Shown in pieces: positions 56,438-64,000 of a DNA stretch of 64,000 bases (within the stretch, counting starts at the first letter, position 1; each line of letters starts with the position of its first letter). Source of the DNA: Priestia iocasae (lineage in GTDB: Bacteria > Bacillota > Bacilli > Bacillales > Bacillaceae_H); NCBI RefSeq assembly GCF_016909075.1, contig NZ_JAFBFC010000001.1, positions 558,001-622,000 of the forward strand, given 5' to 3'. The notes below the pieces were generated by a model. It was not told the origin of the DNA and searched no databases. It saw nothing but the letters and a program-made list of their open reading frames with translations. The position numbers were made by a program, and so were the translations under genes.

Positions 56438-57751
56438 ATGAATCAAAAAAAGATGGTGTTAGATATACATGATGTACCAAATCCAGTAAGTTGGTTAACG
56501 CTAAGCATCCAACATTTGTTTGCTATGTTTGGTGCAACAATATTAGTTCCGTTTCTAGTAGGGTTAAGTCCTGCGATTGCTCTTGTATCCAGTGGAGTTG
56601 GAACACTTGCATTTCTTCTCATCACAAAAGGGCAAGTACCTGCTTACTTAGGTTCTTCATTTGCTTTCATTGCTCCAATTATTGCGGCAAAAGCAGCGGC
56701 AGGACCTGAAGGGGCGATGCTCGGATGCTTTTTAGCAGGATTGGTATACGGTGTAGTCGCACTTGTGATTAGAAAAACAGGAATCAAGTGGGTAATGAAA
56801 CTACTACCACCGATTGTTGTGGGTCCAGTTATTATCGTCATCGGACTAAGCTTGGCAAACGTCGCAGTTAATATGGCCATGAATGATGCTGATGGGCATC
56901 ATAGCACAACGCATTTACTTGTTGCGCTTGTGACATTAGGAATTACCATTATGTGCTCGATCTTCTTTAAAGGATTTATTGGATTGATTCCAGTGTTAAT
57001 AGGGATTGTTGGAGGATATGGATTTGCTTATACACAAGGATTGGTTGATTTAACACCAGTAAAAGAAGCAGCGTGGTTTCAGATGCCAGAGTTTTATGTA
57101 CCATTTGTTACGTACACACCATCTTTCTCATGGGGAATCGTGTTAATCATGGTACCGGTCGCGATTGTCACTCTTTCAGAACACATTGGTCACTTATTTG
57201 TTCTAAATAAAGTAGTAGATAGAGATTTTATTGAAAAGCCAGGCCTTCACCGTACCGTCATGGGGGATGGAGTTGCAACCATGTTAGCAGCACTAATTGG
57301 TGGACCACCTAATACAACATATGGAGAAAACATAGGTGTTCTAGCCATTACGAGAGTGTTCAGTGTGTTTGTAATCGGAGGAGCAGCAGTAATTGCCATT
57401 ATGTTTGGGTTTGTCGGAAAGATTACAGCATTAATTTCAACGGTACCTTCACCAGTGATGGGCGGAGTATCCATCTTATTGTTTGGGATTATCGCATCAT
57501 CCGGTTTAAGAATGATGATTGAATCACAAGTTGATTTAGGAGAGAAACGAAACTTAGTTATCGCATCGATCATCTTAGTTCTCGGAGTTGGCGGAGCGGT
57601 TGTTGAGTTATCGGAACAAATTGAGCTTGATGGTATGGCGTTAGCTGCGATTGTAGGAGTTATCTTGAATCTTGTGCTTCCAAAAGAGCAGCAAGAAGAG
57701 CAAATCGTTCATGAAAGCAATGAAAAAACAACTCACCAAAAAATTTCATAA
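56438..57751 (+). CDS. pyrP: Uracil permease
   Basis: A 437-residue NCS2-family uracil transporter with about 12-14 helices. Family motifs: QHLFAMFGATILVP, YLGSSFAFIAP, and GGPPNTTYGENIG with the substrate-binding Gly-Glu. It brings in uracil, which is then made into UMP. AGAGGAGGA lies before the ATG. Confidence 0.96.
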   Translation: MNQKKMVLDIHDVPNPVSWLTLSIQHLFAMFGATILVPFLVGLSPAIALVSSGVGTLAFLLITKGQVPAYLGSSFAFIAPIIAAKAAAGPEGAMLGCFLAGLVYGVVALVIRKTGIKWVMKLLPPIVVGPVIIVIGLSLANVAVNMAMNDADGHHSTTHLLVALVTLGITIMCSIFFKGFIGLIPVLIGIVGGYGFAYTQGLVDLTPVKEAAWFQMPEFYVPFVTYTPSFSWGIVLIMVPVAIVTLSEHIGHLFVLNKVVDRDFIEKPGLHRTVMGDGVATMLAALIGGPPNTTYGENIGVLAITRVFSVFVIGGAAVIAIMFGFVGKITALISTVPSPVMGGVSILLFGIIASSGLRMMIESQVDLGEKRNLVIASIILVLGVGGAVVELSEQIELDGMALAAIVGVILNLVLPKEQQEEQIVHESNEKTTHQKIS

Positions 57752-57767
57752 TCACACCTTTTAAACG

Positions 57768-60062
<2,295 letters not shown>

Positions 60063-60066
<4 letters not shown>

Positions 60067-61148
60067 AGAGTCAACTAATTTTAGAAGATGGTACAACATT
60101 TATTGGGCAACGCTTTGGTAGTGAAAAAGAAATGATTGGTGAAGTTGTATTTAATACGGGAATGACTGGTTACCAAGAGATTTTATCAGATCCATCATAC
60201 TGTGGCCAAATTGTGACACTTACATATCCACTTATCGGAAACTATGGAATTAACCGAGATGACTTTGAATCAATTGAACCTTCTGTTCATGGTTTGATCG
60301 TGAAAGAAGTATGTGACATGCCATCTAACTTTAGAAGTGATTTAACAGTCGATGAGTTTTTAAAACAAAAAAATATTCCAGGTTTATCAGGAATTGATAC
60401 ACGAATGTTGACGAGAAAAATCCGCCAATATGGAACGTTACGAGGAAAGATTTGTGGAATGGATGTAGATGTAGAAGAAGTAGTCCGCTCTTTAAAGCAA
60501 CATGAATTACCAACAGATTCTGTTCAAAAAGTATCAACTGTTCGCCCATATCCAAGTCCAGGAAGAGGTCAAAAAGTAGTGCTTGTTGATTTTGGTATGA
60601 AGCATGGGATTTTGCGTGAATTAACAAAGCGTAACTGCGATGTAATGGTTGTTCCATATAACATTACGGCAGACGAAATTCTCCAAATGAATCCAGATGG
60701 CATCATGCTGAGCAACGGACCTGGAGATCCAAAAGACGTACCTGAAGCAATTACAATGATTCAAAACATCGTTGGGAAAATACCGCTTTTCGGCATCTGC
60801 TTAGGACATCAATTATTTGCACTAGCATGTGGTGCTGACACAGAGAAAATGAAGTTTGGTCATCGAGGTTCAAATCACCCAGTAAAAGATCTTCAAACAA
60901 ATAAAGTAGCGCTTACCTCTCAAAATCATGGTTATACCGTTTGTGGACCATCATTAGAAGGAACAAAGCTACAAGTTACGCACATTGCATTAAATGACGA
61001 GACGATTGAAGGGTTAAAACATACGGAGTATCCGGCTTTTACTGTTCAATATCACCCTGAAGCATCACCTGGACCAGAAGATGCAAATGGTCTTTTCGAT
61101 CAGTTTATTGAGCTTATGAAACAACAACAGAAAGTGGGGAATTTCTAA
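60063..61148 (+). CDS. carA: Carbamoyl-phosphate synthase small subunit (pyrimidine-specific)
   Basis: The 361-residue glutaminase subunit (pyrAA). An N-terminal CPSase domain precedes a class I glutamine amidotransferase domain with Cys246 in [10 protein letters not shown] and [14 protein letters not shown] 60063 overlaps the pyrC stop; AAAGGAGAG precedes. Operon placement shows this is the pyrimidine rather than the arginine enzyme. Confidence 0.97.
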
Positions 61149-64000
61149 TGTCAAAACGTACAGATATCGAAACGATTTTAGTGATTGGTTCAGGTCCAAT
61201 CGTCATTGGGCAAGCAGCAGAATTTGATTATGCAGGTACTCAAGCGTGCCTAGCTTTAAAAGAAGAAGGGTACAAAGTTATCCTTGTAAACTCAAATCCT
61301 GCCACAATTATGACAGATTCAGAGATTGCAGACAAAGTATACATTGAGCCGTTAACAGTTGAATTTGTAAGTTCAATCATTCGAAAAGAGCGCCCTGATG
61401 CACTCCTTCCAACTCTAGGTGGTCAAACAGGTCTTAACTTAGCAGTTGAGCTTGCAAAAGAAGGGATTCTAGACGAGGTTGGGGTTGAAATTTTAGGAAC
61501 AAAATTATCAGCAATTGAACAAGCTGAAGATCGTGAGCTATTCCGTTCCTTAATGCATGAGTTAGGAGAGCCTGTACCGGCAAGTGAAATCATCCATAAC
61601 TTAGAAGAAGCTCTTTCGTTTGTAAAGGTAGTTGGTTATCCAGTTATCGTGCGTCCAGCGTACACGCTTGGTGGAACAGGTGGTGGAATTTGCGACAATG
61701 AAAAAGAACTAGTAGAGATTGTAATGAGTGGATTAAAACAGAGTCCTGTTACACAATGTCTTCTTGAAAAAAGTATTGCAGGGTTTAAAGAAATTGAGTA
61801 TGAAGTGATGCGTGATCGTAACGATAATGCCATCGTTGTATGTAACATGGAAAATTTCGATCCAGTAGGTATTCATACAGGAGATTCTATTGTAGTAGCT
61901 CCTAGTCAAACGTTAAGCGACAGAGAATATCAGCTTCTTCGTAACGCATCATTGAAAATCATTCGTGCATTACAAATTGAAGGAGGATGTAACGTTCAAT
62001 TAGCGCTTGATCCAGAAAGTTTTCAGTACTATATCATTGAAGTAAATCCACGTGTAAGTCGCTCATCAGCACTTGCATCAAAAGCAACGGGTTATCCAAT
62101 TGCTAAATTAGCAGCGAAGATAGCAGTCGGTTTAACATTAGATGAGATGATGAACCCTGTCACAGGAAAAACTTATGCTTGCTTTGAACCAGCGCTTGAT
62201 TATATCGTAACAAAAATCCCACGCTGGCCATTTGACAAGTTTGAATCTGCAAATCGTAAATTAGGTACACAAATGAAGGCAACAGGTGAAGTAATGGCCA
62301 TTGGTCGTACCTTTGAAGAGTCATTGCTAAAAGCTGTTCGTTCACTAGAGTCGAATATTTATCACCTAGAATTAAAAGATGGATCATCATTTGATCGTGC
62401 ACTCATTGAAAAGCGAATCCGTAAAGCTGGAGATGAGCGACTATTTTATATCGCAGAAGCATTGCGCCGAGGAGTAACGATTGAAGATATTCATGAGTGG
62501 AGTAAAATCGACTTGTTCTTCTTAGTGAAGCTAGAAAAAATCATTGCCTTTGAGCAACGTATCAAAGAAAGTAAGTGGAACATAGAAGTACTAAAAGAAG
62601 CAAAAGAGTTAGGATTTGCTGATAGTGCTATCGCCAAGCTTTGGAACGAAACAGAGTTAGCGGTTTACAACTTTAGAAAAGACAATCAGCTCATGCCTGT
62701 ATATAAAACGGTAGACACGTGTGCAGCAGAATTTGAATCGACAACTCCGTATTTCTATGGAACGTTTGAAACAGAGAACGAATCGATTGTAACAGAAAAA
62801 CAAAGTGTACTTGTATTAGGTTCAGGACCAATTCGTATCGGGCAAGGTGTAGAGTTTGATTATGCAACGGTTCATTCTGTGTGGGCTATTAAAGAAGCAG
62901 GATATGAAGCTATTATTATTAACAACAATCCAGAAACGGTATCAACGGATTTTAGTATCTCTGACAAATTGTATTTTGAACCATTGACAATTGAAGATGT
63001 GATGCACGTGGTCGACTTAGAGAAGCCAATTGGTGTTGTTGTGCAGTTTGGTGGTCAAACGGCTATTAACCTAGCAGAGGAATTAGAAGCACGTGGTGTA
63101 AAAATTTTAGGAACATCGCTTGAAAGTTTGGATGCAGCAGAAGATCGTAAAAAATTTGAAGCAACCTTATCTCGATTACAAATACCACAACCGTTAGGTA
63201 AAACTGTTACAACGGTACAAGGTGCGATTGAAGTAGCAGAGGAAATCGGTTATCCAGTACTTGTTCGCCCATCTTATGTACTTGGTGGACGCGCAATGGA
63301 AATTGTCTATAAGCAAGAAGAGCTTCTTCATTACATGGAACACGCAGTAAAGGTACATGCAGATCATCCTGTTTTAATTGATCGCTATTTAACAGGAAAA
63401 GAAATTGAAGTGGATGCCATTTCAGATGGAGAAACGGTCTTAATTCCTGGAATTATGGAGCATGTAGAGAGAGCAGGCGTTCACTCAGGTGACTCAATTG
63501 CTGTGTATCCACCACAAACATTATCACAAGAAGTAAAGGATCAAATTGTTGATTACACAATTCGAATTGCAAAAGGCTTGAAAATTGTTGGCTTACTAAA
63601 CATTCAATTCGTTCTATGTAAAGGTGAAGTATATGTGCTTGAAGTCAATCCACGTTCAAGTCGTACGGTTCCATTCTTAAGTAAAATTACACGTATTCCA
63701 ATGGCAAATTTAGCAACGAAAGTGATCTTAGGAACAAGTCTAAAAGAACTTGACTACGAAACGGGTATTCATCCAGAAGAAGAAGGTGTGTATGTAAAGG
63801 TTCCTGTCTTCTCATTTGCTAAGTTAAGAAGAGTAGACATTACCTTAGGACCAGAAATGAAATCAACAGGTGAAGTAATGGGGCAAGATACAACCTATGA
63901 AAAAGCGTTATATAAAGGGCTAATTGCTTCGGGAATGTCGATTAAACCATATGGATCTGTGTTAATGACAGTGGCAAATAAAGATAAAGAAGAAGCCATT
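61148..64000 (+). CDS. carB: Carbamoyl-phosphate synthase large subunit, 3' end outside window
   Basis: The first 951 codons of pyrAB (the full protein is about 1,070 residues). The frame stays open to the last base. Two homologous ATP-grasp halves are visible: [24 protein letters not shown] at the start and [22 protein letters not shown] near residue 557. The C-terminal UMP-binding allosteric domain is only begun. The start overlaps the carA stop by one base (TAATG). Confidence 0.97.
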   Translation, partial: MSKRTDIETILVIGSGPIVIGQAAEFDYAGTQACLALKEEGYKVILVNSNPATIMTDSEIADKVYIEPLTVEFVSSIIRKERPDALLPTLGGQTGLNLAVELAKEGILDEVGVEILGTKLSAIEQAEDRELFRSLMHELGEPVPASEIIHNLEEALSFVKVVGYPVIVRPAYTLGGTGGGICDNEKELVEIVMSGLKQSPVTQCLLEKSIAGFKEIEYEVMRDRNDNAIVVCNMENFDPVGIHTGDSIVVAPSQTLSDREYQLLRNASLKIIRALQIEGGCNVQLALDPESFQYYIIEVNPRVSRSSALASKATGYPIAKLAAKIAVGLTLDEMMNPVTGKTYACFEPALDYIVTKIPRWPFDKFESANRKLGTQMKATGEVMAIGRTFEESLLKAVRSLESNIYHLELKDGSSFDRALIEKRIRKAGDERLFYIAEALRRGVTIEDIHEWSKIDLFFLVKLEKIIAFEQRIKESKWNIEVLKEAKELGFADSAIAKLWNETELAVYNFRKDNQLMPVYKTVDTCAAEFESTTPYFYGTFETENESIVTEKQSVLVLGSGPIRIGQGVEFDYATVHSVWAIKEAGYEAIIINNNPETVSTDFSISDKLYFEPLTIEDVMHVVDLEKPIGVVVQFGGQTAINLAEELEARGVKILGTSLESLDAAEDRKKFEATLSRLQIPQPLGKTVTTVQGAIEVAEEIGYPVLVRPSYVLGGRAMEIVYKQEELLHYMEHAVKVHADHPVLIDRYLTGKEIEVDAISDGETVLIPGIMEHVERAGVHSGDSIAVYPPQTLSQEVKDQIVDYTIRIAKGLKIVGLLNIQFVLCKGEVYVLEVNPRSSRTVPFLSKITRIPMANLATKVILGTSLKELDYETGIHPEEEGVYVKVPVFSFAKLRRVDITLGPEMKSTGEVMGQDTTYEKALYKGLIASGMSIKPYGSVLMTVANKDKEEAI

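Overview
The window is a stretch of chromosome from an AT-rich, endospore-forming member of the Bacillaceae. The evidence is the spore-specific sigma factors (sigE, sigG) and spore genes (spoVD, spoVE, spoIIGA, ylbJ, the ylbO-type regulator), a DNPR-type (meso-diaminopimelate) MurE, bacillithiol synthesis (bshC), a menaquinol:cytochrome c reductase of the Bacillus qcrABC type, strong AGGAGG ribosome sites and frequent TTG/GTG starts. No IS element, prophage, CRISPR array, rRNA or tRNA was seen. Most genes are on the + strand; the minus-strand genes are two small ORFs flanking ylbG, ylbJ, tmcAL, ylbP and, unexpectedly, sigG.

Layout. (1) 1-6072: end of aroA, then ypiA-ypiB-ypiF, qcrABC and ypjA. 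(2) 6149-18469: the ylb cluster (ylbD, ylbE, a lipoprotein gene, ricF, ylbG, rsmD, coaD, ylbJ, ylbK, ylbL, tmcAL, ylbN, rpmF, a crotonase-family gene, ylbO, ylbP). Regions 1 and 2 are far apart in B. subtilis, so about 6.1 kb marks a rearrangement junction. A structured minus-strand RNA with its own promoter and terminator (9038-9213) lies between ylbG and rsmD and looks like the sporulation RNA csfG. (3) 18650-24904: a biotin-dependent acyl-CoA carboxylase cassette, panE, a DUF3397-type gene and bshC. (4) 25319-43250: the dcw division and cell-wall cluster rsmH-ftsL-pbpB-spoVD-murE-mraY-murD-spoVE-murB-divIB-ylxW-ylxX-sbp-ftsA-ftsZ. It lacks mraZ at its head and murG between spoVE and murB. 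(5) 43497-46053: spoIIGA-sigE, then sigG on the opposite strand. (6) 46363-55524: ylmC-ylmD-ylmE-sepF-ylmG-ylmH-divIVA, T-box-controlled ileS, ylyA, lspA, rluD. (7) 55521 to the end: the pyrimidine operon pyrR-pyrP-pyrB-pyrC-carA-carB with three PyrR attenuators; carB runs off the window.

The dcw genes make and polymerise lipid-linked peptidoglycan precursor and build the Z-ring (FtsA, FtsZ, SepF, DivIVA, DivIB, FtsL, PBP2B). Interleaved spore paralogues (SpoVD, SpoVE) build cortex. SpoIIGA activates pro-SigE in the mother cell, while SigG acts late in the forespore.

The most unusual observations are: sigG inverted relative to sigE, carrying its own SigF-like promoter; a 690-base murG-free gap after spoVE; no mraZ; the csfG-like RNA; and a small minus-strand protein with a CCxxxCxxC tail that converges end-to-end with the Cys-rich iron-sulfur protein RicF. 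No wholly new multi-gene system is evident. Functions come from recognising protein motifs by eye; nothing was searched against databases.
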